A DNA stretch of 37,205 nt from JAFDVL01 sp043775925 (lineage in GTDB: Bacteria > Acidobacteriota > Blastocatellia > RBC074), in NCBI GenBank assembly GCA_043775925.1, contig JAYVRW010000425.1:1-37205 (forward strand), read 5' to 3'. Both the position numbers and the translations under genes were made by a program. The notes below the pieces were generated by a model. That model searched no databases. It was not told the origin of the DNA and was given only the letters and a program-made list of their open reading frames with translations. This document shows, piece after piece, positions 8,136-17,000 of this stretch (its first letter is position 1; each line of letters begins with the position of its first letter).

Positions 8136-9206
8136 GTGACTGTTCCTTTATTCCATCAACTGCCGGAAGGCTCCGGCGTGTTATTTATTCGCCTGCGGAA
8201 TCTGGGTGAAGCTGTGCTTGATACGGCGAACCTCCGTGCGCTCAAACACGCTCGCCCTGATTTACAAATCACGACTTTAGTCGAAGCGATTTATACTGAT
8301 CTTTATGAAGGCGATCCTGATCTGGAAGCAATACCGCTGACGCGAAATGCAAAGGAAAAACGCAGTTCGTTGCGTGCGCGGTTGAACATTATTCAGGAAA
8401 TTCGGCGCAGGAAATTTTCCGCCGTGATTAACTTGCATGGTGGTCCGACCAGCGCCCAATTAACATTTGCGAGTGGCGCAAAATATCGTGTCGGCGCAGC
8501 GTATTTTCGCAACGGCTACGCTTATAATTTTCGCGTTCCAGCGGCGGAAGAAATTCTTGGCAGAACGAATTTGCATACGGTCGAATCACAGTTCGGATGG
8601 TTCAAATATTTGGGATTGCCGAATGAGGAACCGGAAGCTTCGCAGCTTTTTGTTGCGCCACAATTTCAAGTTGCGGCGCAGGCAAAATTACAAACAGCGG
8701 GAATTAATCCTGCGCAACCTTACGCAGTTCTGGCTCCGACGAACGAATTTTATACGAAGCGTTGGATGGCGGAACGCTACGCCGCGATTGCGGAAAAGTT
8801 AATGGCGAGGGGATTTCAAATCGTGCTGACAGGCGCTCCGACTGGGGAGCAAATCGCACAGGTAAAAAGTGTTCAGGCGGCGACTTCGCAGTCTCTTGCG
8901 GCATTGATGGATGTTCGCATCGGCGAATTATTGGCGGTCATCGCAGGCGCGAATTTATTTGTCGGAAATGATAGCGGGCCAGCGCACATGGCAGCGGCGG
9001 TGAAAACTCCATTGGTGGTTTTATTCGGGCCAGCCAGTTCAGAGCGCTGGCGTCCGTGGTCAGCCGGAAAAACGGAATTGGTGCAAAACTATTTCGCGTG
9101 CAATCCGTGCGCAATGTACACTTGTGAGGCTTTTGATGAGCCGGAATGTATTCGTTCCATCACGGTTGAGCAGGTGATGACGGCAATAGAGAAAGTAATA
9201 CTTTGA
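8136..9206 (+). CDS. Glycosyltransferase family 9 (heptosyltransferase-like)
   Basis: A 356-residue GT-B enzyme of the ADP-heptose:LPS heptosyltransferase family (WaaC/WaaF/RfaF type). It is expected to add heptose to the lipopolysaccharide core at the inner face of the membrane. The N-terminal strand FIRLRNLGEAVLDT and the sugar-nucleotide block GNDSGPAHMAAA (D279) followed by PLVVLFGP are characteristic. The start is GTG at 8136, 3 bases after the Trm112-like stop, suggesting translational coupling. rfaE1, which makes the heptose donor precursor, follows after a repeat. Acceptor specificity is not readable from sequence. Confidence 0.9.
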   Translation: MTVPLFHQLPEGSGVLFIRLRNLGEAVLDTANLRALKHARPDLQITTLVEAIYTDLYEGDPDLEAIPLTRNAKEKRSSLRARLNIIQEIRRRKFSAVINLHGGPTSAQLTFASGAKYRVGAAYFRNGYAYNFRVPAAEEILGRTNLHTVESQFGWFKYLGLPNEEPEASQLFVAPQFQVAAQAKLQTAGINPAQPYAVLAPTNEFYTKRWMAERYAAIAEKLMARGFQIVLTGAPTGEQIAQVKSVQAATSQSLAALMDVRIGELLAVIAGANLFVGNDSGPAHMAAAVKTPLVVLFGPASSERWRPWSAGKTELVQNYFACNPCAMYTCEAFDEPECIRSITVEQVMTAIEKVIL

Positions 9207-9218
9207 TGCAGGAAATTA

Positions 9219-9332
9219 TCCACGAAGGACACGAAGAAACACGAAGTAAGAAAAATTCCTGGGACATCGAAGTTACTGGTAAATCAATAATCGTCTCTAC
9301 CCAATCCTGCTCCCCTTCGTGTTCTTCGTGGA
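9219..9332. repeat. Inverted repeat of the CACGAAGGACACGAAG type
   Basis: Left arm 9219-9236 and right arm 9315-9332 are 18-base reverse complements with one mismatch (core ACGAAG-ACACGAAG). It fills the gap between the GT9 gene and rfaE1 (9207-9350). The core resembles intergenic repeats I recall from many environmental bacterial genomes. The 78-base centre has no reading frame of note. Confidence 0.75.
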
Positions 9333-9350
9333 CAATTAGTTTCGATAATC

Positions 9351-10343
9351 ATGACTTCTGAAAACATCCAGAAAATAATTAATAATTTCGTCAATCAACG
9401 TTTGATCGTCCTCGGCGATTTGATGCTGGACGAATTTATCTGGGGCGAAGTGCGGCGGATTTCCCCGGAAGCTCCCGTGCCTGTCGTCGAAGTCAAACGC
9501 GAAACGTGGCACGCGGGCGGAGCCGGAAATGTCGTTTCTAATTTACTCGAACTTGGCGCGAAGGCCATTCCAATTGGTGTCGTCGGCGATGATGCAGCGG
9601 CGGCAAGATTACGGCAACGCTTCAGTGATACTGGGGCGGAGGTCGAATATTTGATTACTGACGCTGCCAGACCGACTACGATGAAGACGCGGATCGTTGC
9701 GCATCATCAGCAAATGATTCGCGCTGATCGGGAAAGTAAGGCTGACATTCCTGAAGAAATTGAAGATCAAATCATCGCGGCTTTTTCGGCAGCTTTGCCG
9801 AACTGCGATGCCGTGATTATTTCTGATTACGACAAAGGAGTGTTGACGCCGCGAGTTTTGCAAAATGTGCTGCGAGCCGCGCAAGGGAAAATTGTTTGTC
9901 TTGATCCGAAAATTAAAAATTTCAGTTTTTATAATCCGGTGACAGTGGTGACTCCAAATCAGAGCGAAGCCGAACGCGCAACCGGAATTGAAATTTTGGA
10001 CGAAGCTACTTTATTGCAAGCGGCGCATCAGATTCACGAAATGTTGAGTTGTCCGAATGTTCTGATTACTCGCGGAGAGCAGGGAATGACGTTGCTAGAT
10101 TTTACGACGGGCGACGCGAAGATTACGCATATTCCGACGATGGCGCGTGACGTTTACGACGTGACAGGAGCGGGAGATACAGTCATTGCAACATTGACTT
10201 TAGCATTGGCGGCGGGCGCTAAAATTGCTGATGCTGCGCAGATTGCCAACCACGCAGCAGGCATTGTGGTTGGAAAAGTAGGCACTGCAACCGTTTCCAG
10301 AGAAAGTCTGTCAGAGAAAATGATTTCTGGAACGAATTCCTGA
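9351..10343 (+). CDS. rfaE1: D-glycero-beta-D-manno-heptose-7-phosphate kinase
   Basis: A PfkB/ribokinase-family enzyme of 330 residues that phosphorylates heptose-7-phosphate at C1 in the ADP-heptose pathway for lipopolysaccharide. Family markers are GDLMLDEFIWG near residue 23, RISPEAPVPVVEV, GGAGNV, TMKTRIVAHHQQM and the anion hole/catalytic block DVTGAGDT with D276. It corresponds to the kinase half of HldE. The nucleotidyltransferase half is not present here, so a separate hldC/rfaE2 is expected elsewhere. Start ATG 9351 follows the repeat directly with no clear ribosome binding site. Context with the GT9 gene supports a core-heptose role. Confidence 0.93.
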   Translation: MTSENIQKIINNFVNQRLIVLGDLMLDEFIWGEVRRISPEAPVPVVEVKRETWHAGGAGNVVSNLLELGAKAIPIGVVGDDAAAARLRQRFSDTGAEVEYLITDAARPTTMKTRIVAHHQQMIRADRESKADIPEEIEDQIIAAFSAALPNCDAVIISDYDKGVLTPRVLQNVLRAAQGKIVCLDPKIKNFSFYNPVTVVTPNQSEAERATGIEILDEATLLQAAHQIHEMLSCPNVLITRGEQGMTLLDFTTGDAKITHIPTMARDVYDVTGAGDTVIATLTLALAAGAKIADAAQIANHAAGIVVGKVGTATVSRESLSEKMISGTNS

Positions 10344-10370
10344 TTAACCCTTTAACCCTCCTTGCACCTT

Positions 10371-10399
10371 TTCACAATTCCCGTCAAATGTGGTAAACT
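10371..10399 (+). promoter_or_regulatory. Predicted promoter for the 3D-domain gene
   Basis: TTCACA (10371-10376) and TAAACT (10394-10399) are separated by 17 bases, matching a sigma-70 type promoter at five and four of six positions. Transcription would start near 10406, giving a leader of about 220 bases before the ATG at 10627. Confidence 0.45.
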
Positions 10400-10405
10400 T
10401 TACAC

Positions 10406-10626
10406 GTTTTTGTCGGAGAGCTTCCGCTAACGCTGTTTGCATAACCCAGAATTGCTATAGGAATCAGCGAGCCTCACTTAATGGCGTGTGCTGTTAAGCG
10501 CGACTCCACGCAATGACCCTCCACACGTTTGAATCGTTACGAAACGTGATTCGTGCTTGATCCGCACAGAGGGAGACGTTAGCTTCGAAGTAACTATCAT
10601 AACTAACAAGGAGTATTACCGATCTT
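10406..10626 (+). other. Long, possibly structured 5' leader
   Basis: No reading frame explains this 220-base stretch. GCTAACG (10426-10432) can pair with CGTTAGC (10577-10583), closing a large domain. Inside it CCCTC can pair with GAGGG at about 10569-10573. ACGTTT and AAACGT form a local hairpin near 10523-10545, and GCGTG/CACGC another. Genes for 3D-domain cell wall proteins are often under riboswitch control in other phyla (ydaO/c-di-AMP), but I cannot find the conserved ydaO blocks here. The identity stays open. Confidence 0.4.
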
Positions 10627-11304
10627 ATGTATAGTCTAAACGTTGTCCCCCGCACTCTCACCAGTGTCGCATTTTTAATCATTTGTAGCCTTGGAATTTT
10701 TGCTCAAACCTCTTCTTTGAGTGAAGCATGGAAAACTCGATCTACGCCACCTCCGACAGTCTCAGAAGTTTCAGGTAAATCACCAAATACCACTCATAAA
10801 ACGACAGAAATCATCAATACCCAAAATAAAGATTTACCACAATCGGTTGCTGCCGCGTGGACGCCACCAACGCCTATTGAGCCAACCGTGAAAACGGCTA
10901 TTCCTGTTTTGAATCTTGAAAAAGAAGTGGCGAAAGCCAAAGCTGACACGTTGATTGTTCCAAGACCGCCCGATACTGAATTAGTTGGTGTCGAGCCGCC
11001 GCGTAGTTTTGAAGCAACAGCTTACAGCCTGCGTGGGATTACACGTTCCGGCACTTATGTACGACGTGGAATTATCGCCGCTGATCCGCGTGTGCTTCCG
11101 TTGGGCAGTGTCGTTCATCTGAAGGCTGGCAATTATTCAGGTGTCTACACCGTCAAAGATACTGGCAGTGCCATCAAAGGAAAACGGATTGATTTATGGG
11201 TTGGTTCTTCGCGTGAAGCTTTTAGTTTCGGACGCAAAAGCGTCAGGCTTACTGTGTTGAAATACGGCGGAAAATCAAGGGTTGCCGCCAAAAAGCGCAA
11301 ATAA
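10627..11304 (+). CDS. Secreted 3D-domain protein (RlpA/MltA-like fold)
   Basis: A 225-residue exported protein. The signal peptide is at about residues 1-27 (cleavage near IFAQ), followed by a Pro/Thr/Lys-rich linker to about residue 125. Residues 128-213 form the 3D domain, named for three conserved Asp residues: FEATAYS, AADPRVLPLGS, and VKDTGSAIKGKRIDLW. Proteins with this double-psi barrel act on or bind peptidoglycan, as MltA and resuscitation-type proteins do. AAGGAG lies 13 bases before the ATG, rather far. A strong terminator follows. The lytic activity is inferred, not shown. Confidence 0.85.
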   Translation: MYSLNVVPRTLTSVAFLIICSLGIFAQTSSLSEAWKTRSTPPPTVSEVSGKSPNTTHKTTEIINTQNKDLPQSVAAAWTPPTPIEPTVKTAIPVLNLEKEVAKAKADTLIVPRPPDTELVGVEPPRSFEATAYSLRGITRSGTYVRRGIIAADPRVLPLGSVVHLKAGNYSGVYTVKDTGSAIKGKRIDLWVGSSREAFSFGRKSVRLTVLKYGGKSRVAAKKRK

Positions 11305-11322
11305 TAATCAGCGTCAATTAAT

Positions 11323-11364
11323 AAAAATCGCCGCTTAACTTGCAAGAGTTAAGCGGCGATTTTT
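11323..11364. terminator. Bidirectional intrinsic terminator
   Basis: AAAAATCGCCGCTTAACT (11323-11340) pairs perfectly with 11347-11364 across a 6-base loop. T-runs follow the stem on both strands. It serves the 3D-domain gene from the left and the nitrilase-family gene from the right. Confidence 0.93.
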
Positions 11365-11383
11365 TGTCGAATTTCTGATTGAA

Positions 11384-12508
11384 TTATTTGACTGAAACCA
11401 ATTTACCTGGCATTTGATGACTGGATTCTGACTGATCCGAAGAATTGTCTTTCGTTGATTCTTCACCAGTTGGCAACGAAGATGTCAAAAGCCGGGAATC
11501 GTCTAACGGGTTCGGCGCTAAAGCATTTAAGCCGGAAAAATCAGCGCCTTTTAGTTTTAGCTCAAATAAATCAGGTCGGTTGTAATGTCCTGTGACATCC
11601 ATCATTAAACTTTCTTCGCGGATGCGATTTAGATTAATGCGTGCCATCACGATAGCTTCGTAATCGAAGGCTGGTCCCGCAATATATTTCCCATCAGGCC
11701 CGATGACCGCGCTTCCTCCATCAAGAATTAGCTTTTCAGGATCGTTGGCAATTTCGAGAATTGGTTCTAATTCAATCGGTAAATCACGAGCGCGCATGAT
11801 GGAACCTGCGGAAACGACGAAGCATCTGCCTTCAAAAGCATATTGACGGCAAGCGATTTGTTCCATCTCTCCAATTGAAGGCCAGGTAGCGACGTGAATA
11901 TCCTCACCCGCCTGATGGAGCGCCTGACGCGCTAATGGCGTCCAATGTTCCCACGAAACCAGTCCGCCAATCTTTCCAGCCGAAGTCTTGACCGAACGCA
12001 ATCCGCGCCCGTCGCCTTGTCCGATTAATAACCGTTCGCTGTAAGTAGGCAATAATTTTCGATGATGGTTGATAAGTTCGCCGGTCGGCCCAAAGGTCAA
12101 CAGGGAACTGTAAAGCGTCCCGCGTCCGGCTCCGTCTTCAACCCGTTCAATGATGCCGATGACCAATGTCAGGCGATGTTCAGCGGCTACGGCAGCTAAC
12201 GTTTCCGTCGTCACACTAGGTACGATCACGCTGTTTTCAATCAACCGCGCATAAAGTTTTTTGACGGGAGGATGATTCCAGATGGCGACATCACGGCAAA
12301 ATTCCAGCCACGCCGGATAACCTGGAAGCCACGCTTCAGGAAACACAACTAATTGAGCTTTTTTTAAGGCTGCTTCTGTCACTAGATTCAGCGCTTTAGC
12401 GAGACTTGCCTCAAGGCTGATAAAGACAGGTGTTGCCTGGACAGCCGCGACCGTGACCATGCGTGGCATCAGAATTGGTGGTGAAGCAGCTCCATTCATA
12501 GTAGACAT
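11384..12508 (-). CDS. Nitrilase-superfamily protein with Ser at the nucleophile
   Basis: A 374-residue carbon-nitrogen hydrolase fold of the nitrilase/cyanide hydratase branch. Two of the three catalytic residues are plain: E58 (VVFPEAWLPGYP) and K151 (HRKLLPTYSER). The third position, normally Cys in a CWE motif 33-34 residues after the Lys, is S185 (GGLVSWEHW), encoded TCG. Known nitrilases need the Cys thiol, so activity may be lost or changed. I chose ATG 12508 over 12523 because GGAGG lies 8 bases before it. The C-terminal 30 residues are Ser-rich. It is read alone, convergent with the 3D-domain gene. Confidence 0.88.
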   Translation of the reverse strand: MSTMNGAASPPILMPRMVTVAAVQATPVFISLEASLAKALNLVTEAALKKAQLVVFPEAWLPGYPAWLEFCRDVAIWNHPPVKKLYARLIENSVIVPSVTTETLAAVAAEHRLTLVIGIIERVEDGAGRGTLYSSLLTFGPTGELINHHRKLLPTYSERLLIGQGDGRGLRSVKTSAGKIGGLVSWEHWTPLARQALHQAGEDIHVATWPSIGEMEQIACRQYAFEGRCFVVSAGSIMRARDLPIELEPILEIANDPEKLILDGGSAVIGPDGKYIAGPAFDYEAIVMARINLNRIREESLMMDVTGHYNRPDLFELKLKGADFSGLNALAPNPLDDSRLLTSSLPTGEESTKDNSSDQSESSHQMPGKLVSVK

Positions 12509-12743
12509 CAGCGCATCCTCCATTGTGGCTCTTCATTCATGGCAATAGATCAGAAAAAAATACTCAATCGAAAAGGGAGAGTTGTGGAAGAGCCAACTTA
12601 CGTGCTCTATTATTTATCATTGCCGCAATTTTTTCGCAACAATTTCTTTTTAACTGACTTAGCTGGAGCCTGTGGTAACTCACAGAAGAAGTGGGGCGAG
12701 ACAAGACAACAGACAATACCCATCATTCAGTCGAAACACAAGC

Positions 12744-12772
12744 TTGACATCTGATTATTCGATGCCTATACT
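12744..12772 (+). promoter_or_regulatory. Near-consensus sigma-70 promoter of rpsT
   Basis: TTGACA (12744-12749), a 17-base spacer and TATACT (12767-12772) give the best promoter in the window. Transcription would begin near 12779, about 45 bases before rpsT. The rest of the intergenic stretch 12509-12743 holds no supported gene; a 71-residue open frame there lacks a ribosome binding site and family features. Confidence 0.88.
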
Positions 12773-12823
12773 CTCTGTTCGCATTGAAATAGTTAGTTAC
12801 AATACTTCAGGAGAGAGTTAGAA

Positions 12824-13093
12824 ATGCCGAATCATGTATCAGCAGAAAAGCGTGACCGCCAAAATATCAAGAGCAATGCCGCGAATACGGCAAGTCGTAC
12901 CAAGCTTCGCGGTGCAATTAAGAAATTACGAACTGCCATCGTAGCGAAAAATGCAGAAGTTGCTGCAACTTTATTGCCGCAAACTGTTTCTGCGATTGAT
13001 AAAGCGATTCAAAAAGGTGTGCTTCACCGCAACACGGCTGCGCGTCATAAATCACGCTTGACGAATCACGTTGCCGCGCTCAGCGCCAAATAA
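12824..13093 (+). CDS. rpsT: 30S ribosomal protein S20
   Basis: An 89-residue, Lys/Arg/Ala-rich helical protein that binds 16S rRNA in the small subunit. The N-terminus (MPNHVSAEKRDRQN) and the ending KGVLHRNTAARHKSRL are the conserved S20 blocks. AGGAGAG lies about 10 bases before the ATG. It is monocistronic, with a near-consensus promoter and its own terminator, as is common for this gene. Confidence 0.97.
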   Translation: MPNHVSAEKRDRQNIKSNAANTASRTKLRGAIKKLRTAIVAKNAEVAATLLPQTVSAIDKAIQKGVLHRNTAARHKSRLTNHVAALSAK

Positions 13094-13116
13094 AAATTAT
13101 ATCCGTAGCGGTCATC

Positions 13117-13154
13117 AAAAAGCTGGATGCATATCCTATTGCATCCAGCTTTTT
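13117..13154. terminator. Bidirectional intrinsic terminator after rpsT
   Basis: AAAAAGCTGGATGC (13117-13130) pairs perfectly with 13141-13154 over a 10-base loop and is followed by TTTTGTTTTTTT. The A-run on the other side makes it work also for the leftward gene ending at 13161. Confidence 0.94.
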
Positions 13155-13160
13155 GTTTTT

Positions 13161-14003
13161 TTAATTTAACTGCGCCTGCTTGTTTCGTAACTCATGTAAG
13201 GCTTGGCGCACTTGATCCTGATCCTTTGCATTAGGCAGAGCCTGCAAGTACGCCTCAAGATCGGGGCGTGCCCGTGCATATTTTTTCAGTGCGAAATTTA
13301 CTAATCCGCGATCCCGCATTTCTTCCATCGAATCAGGACTCAGTAAAATCAATCGTTCTACCACCTCCAGTGCCTTATTCAACTCGCCAGTATTGAAATA
13401 CACACCTTTCAAATTTTGCAGCATCCGATTCAGAATTTGTTTTTTGGTGAAAGCCTTGAGAAAAGTAGAGTGAAAGGGAACGCGCCCTTGATGCATTTCT
13501 TCGACTTTTTGGCGGCAATCATTTTCAGCCAGAATTTTTCCACTATTGAATGGATCAAAGAAGACCTCATTCATGGCATCGCTGTACTTGACCAGAAAAT
13601 GTCCGGGCAAGCCAACACCGTAAAGTTCGATTCCCAGTCGCCGCGCCACTTCAATAAACACCACTGACAGAGTAATCGGGATGCCTCTGCCACGATCAAT
13701 GACTTCATTCAAAAAGCTGTTGCGAGCGTCATAATAATCTTTGGAATTTCCGACAAAACGATTTTCACCAAATAAATGCGATGCCAGAATTTCTGCCCGA
13801 AGCAACGGATCGCTCAATTCATCCGCAGTCATCCGCAAGCGCGATTCTTCGGCTAAGGAATCAAGTTGTGAAAGATATTCTTCAACGTCAAGCGAAGGAT
13901 ATTCTTCGGCTGCAATCAGCAGCGCTGTAAGATCCAATTCAATCATTGAATCTTCACATTGAATCGCAGAGATGAATTGCTGGCGAGCAGTAGATTTATT
14001 CAT
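13161..14003 (-). CDS. SirB1-family protein (transglutaminase-like + TPR)
   Basis: A 280-residue protein of the SirB1/YchA family. The N-terminal part (to about residue 180) is the transglutaminase-like SirB1_N region, with the diagnostic RGIPITLSVVFIEVARRLG and GVGLPGHFLVKY. The C-terminal 90 residues form TPR-like helices (LNKALEVVERLILLSPDS). The family's biochemical role is not settled. I placed the start at ATG 14003 because upstream codons overlap the preceding gene's end, which stops at 14026. The 22-bp gap suggests one transcript with the giant FG-GAP protein. Confidence 0.85.
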   Translation of the reverse strand: MNKSTARQQFISAIQCEDSMIELDLTALLIAAEEYPSLDVEEYLSQLDSLAEESRLRMTADELSDPLLRAEILASHLFGENRFVGNSKDYYDARNSFLNEVIDRGRGIPITLSVVFIEVARRLGIELYGVGLPGHFLVKYSDAMNEVFFDPFNSGKILAENDCRQKVEEMHQGRVPFHSTFLKAFTKKQILNRMLQNLKGVYFNTGELNKALEVVERLILLSPDSMEEMRDRGLVNFALKKYARARPDLEAYLQALPNAKDQDQVRQALHELRNKQAQLN

Positions 14004-14025
14004 TGATAAGTCAGTGCGCGAGCGA

Positions 14026-17000
14026 TTATCGCACGCCGCGCCACATCGCCTGTGTCTGTACACCAACACTCCGGGTATTGTATTTGCGCAAGTATTCCAA
14101 GTGTTTTTCATCTGTCGGATAGCTTTCGCCCGGAGCGTATGGATAGCTTTTCATTTTGTGAAATGGTAGTTCGCCGACAGTGTCAGGACGCGCGGCGTTG
14201 ATGTCCATGTCTTTGCCGAAGCCGTCGGCGTAAACTAAATAATCGCGCTTCCAGCCGTTGGTTAATTTTGGCAATTTTGTCGCGTCGAAGTCAATTTGCA
14301 TTTCGTCACCGTTGCGCGTGATGACGTACATATCTTCGGGCGCGAGCAGTAATGCTTTCACGTCACCGTACCGCGTGTAATTACCGATGTGCGCTTTCCA
14401 CGGCGAGGTCGGGTCAATCATGCGATAGTCATAAGCCTTCAAGCCGAATTTATCTAACGACAATTCACGCGGGAAGCCGCCCCAATGCAGGTCTGCGGTC
14501 ATCGGGTCAAGCCTGGTAATTTTGGTCGGTGCTTTGCCATCGGTTGCGTCCACCAGAATTTGATCCCAGAAAATTCTCATGCTGGTGACGATGCGAACAT
14601 GTGAATCTTGGGTCAAAAATTTGCCCGTCAAATCTACGGTCATGGTTTTGGTCAAGCCTGCCGGAAAGCCCATTTGCTCAATCACAGTTTGCCATTCACC
14701 TTTTTTATTTTTGACTTGTAAGTACGGTGGCGTGATGGTGACTCCGGCTTGTGAAGCAGCTAAATTTGATGACGAATCGGCGTAATCAATCCACGCGGAA
14801 AGCAATAATAATGGGCGTTTGGCGTTCCGTGCGTCTTTGCCCAAATCCAATTCCATGGCGTGTTCGTTTGAGTATCCTTTAAATTTCAGCTTCTCAAAAT
14901 TCGTTGGATATTGCTGATCTATTTTGGAAATCAGCGGCAAAATGTTGTTGCCTTTGTCGTCAAGCGCGGAGACAGGAGGGCGTGGAGCTTTGACGGAATA
15001 AATGGAAAACGGAGTGTACGGCGGCCCCGGCAATAATTTTTCGTTTGGATAAATTTCGGTGTCGGCGGGATGGTCAACGGCGAGTAATTTTACCGCGTCG
15101 AAGTAAAGGACTTCTTCGAGTTGATTATTCATCCGAATCGAAAGTTTGCCGTCGCGTTCTTTCAATTGTTCACCTGTGACGCGCACGTATTCATCGGTGT
15201 CAGGGACGCTCCACGTGTTACCCGCTTCGCGCATGCCAATCGCGCAACCACCCATAAAATCAGTCACGAATGAATATTCGCTGCCATTCCAGGCATACAA
15301 AATCGGACACGAAGTTCCTTTGCGATCCAGTTCCTCAAATTTATTAAGCTGTCCAGCTTTGACATCCAATTCAGATTGTACGATGCCCGAAGGCCACAAC
15401 AATTGCAGCGCGTCTACCTTAGTGCGAGAGCCTAACCCGAAATTCAATCCGGCGGCGGCAGGCGCAGGCGAAGAGGCGTACAATTCTAATTTCTGCTGCA
15501 AGCTGCCGCTGCGCAAAATCGCTTTTGTGCCAATGCCGTTTTTGTTGGAGGTTAAAGCTTTGATGCTGACTGCAACGTAGTTTTTGCTTGCTGTTGCAGG
15601 GTGCAAGACAATGAGGTTCCCACCTATATCTATAGTAATGAAATCAATTGCTCCATCGCCATTAAGATCACCTGTGGCAAGTGCATGTGAATCTCCAGAC
15701 TGCTTAGTTGGGAAAGTTATCGCCATAAAAACACGTCTAATGCCAAGATTAATTACCAGTCCAGCATTTTTTTCCATTATCAGGTGTGATTGAGAAAAAC
15801 TGATGACATCCAGTAAGCCATCATTGTCATAATCAAGAGCTTGCATCATTTTGGGCAAATCTTTAGCGCTACCGCCAACGCCGCCACCTGTTTTTGCAGT
15901 GGCCCATTTCTTAAATCCGCCTCGCCCGTCGCTTATGTACGAGACAAGAGAAGCCTGCGTAAGTTCATCCTGATTAGCAAAGTAAAAATCTGTAAACCCA
16001 TCTTTATTCAAATCAGCAGCAGCAACACTCAAAGCTTTAACGGTTTCAGTAAGCCCAACTTGCTGTGCCACATCCTTAAATGAACCATCGCGGTGATTCG
16101 CAAACAACTGCACAGGTGCTCCGTAATTCACGACAAAAAAATCTACATCACGATGGTTGTCGAAGTCGGTACAAACTACGGCTGTGGTTTTATTCGCGCC
16201 TCCACCTAAGCCTGATTTCTCAGTGTCGTCGGTGAAGCTCCATTTACCGTCTTTTTCGCCGTTGTTGCGGAATAATTTGTTTGGCGTTCCGGCGAAATCA
16301 TCAGGGAAAATTGCTTCGGATTTTCCGGTGGGGAATTGCGTGAGGTCGGCGAAATTGCCGACGAAAATATCAAGGTCGCCGTCGTGATCGGCGTCTACAA
16401 ATGCCGCCGTCAAAGCCCACGCATTATTGTTATTGACAGGCAGCCCAACATTTGCAGTGATATCAATAAAACTGCCATCGCCATTGCCTTTGTACAGCGT
16501 CAATAAATTGTAGCCAAACACAAAAATATCCTGCTTGCCATCGTTGTCGAAATCGCCAAAAACTGCGCCGGAAGCGGGATTGCTGAGCGTGATTTTTGAC
16601 TTCGCCGTCACGTCTGAAAATTTCCCGCCGTCATTGTGAAAAAGCTGAGCAAAAGGCTTGTTGTCTTTGCCAATGCCCGTGACGAAGACATCAAGTTTAT
16701 CATCTGCATCGTAATCACACAGTCCAATGCTGGAACTGAACGCGGAAACTAAATCCGGCTTTGCCGCTTCAAATTCAGCTTTGGTGAGTTTGCGATTTAA
16801 GGCCGAAGATAAAGGCTTATTCGCAAACTGTGCGTTGAGATTCATCTCTTTGGTCGCGTCTACAAATTTCACTTCCGGCGCATTTTTATTGACTAAATCG
16901 GGTTCCGCGCCTGTGCCTGCCACGGCTTCGGCGTAGCGTCCGACTTCACCATATTTATTGCCAAGTTCAGCTTTGTAATTCGTGGCGCGGAGCTTCGAGA

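Noticed and set aside
10406..10626. ydaO (c-di-AMP) riboswitch ahead of the 3D-domain gene
   Set aside because: The conserved G-rich and GAA blocks of ydaO could not be found; only the gene context is suggestive.
12539..12754. 71-codon open frame between the nitrilase-family gene and rpsT
   Set aside because: No ribosome binding site or family feature, and it overlaps the -35 of the strong rpsT promoter.
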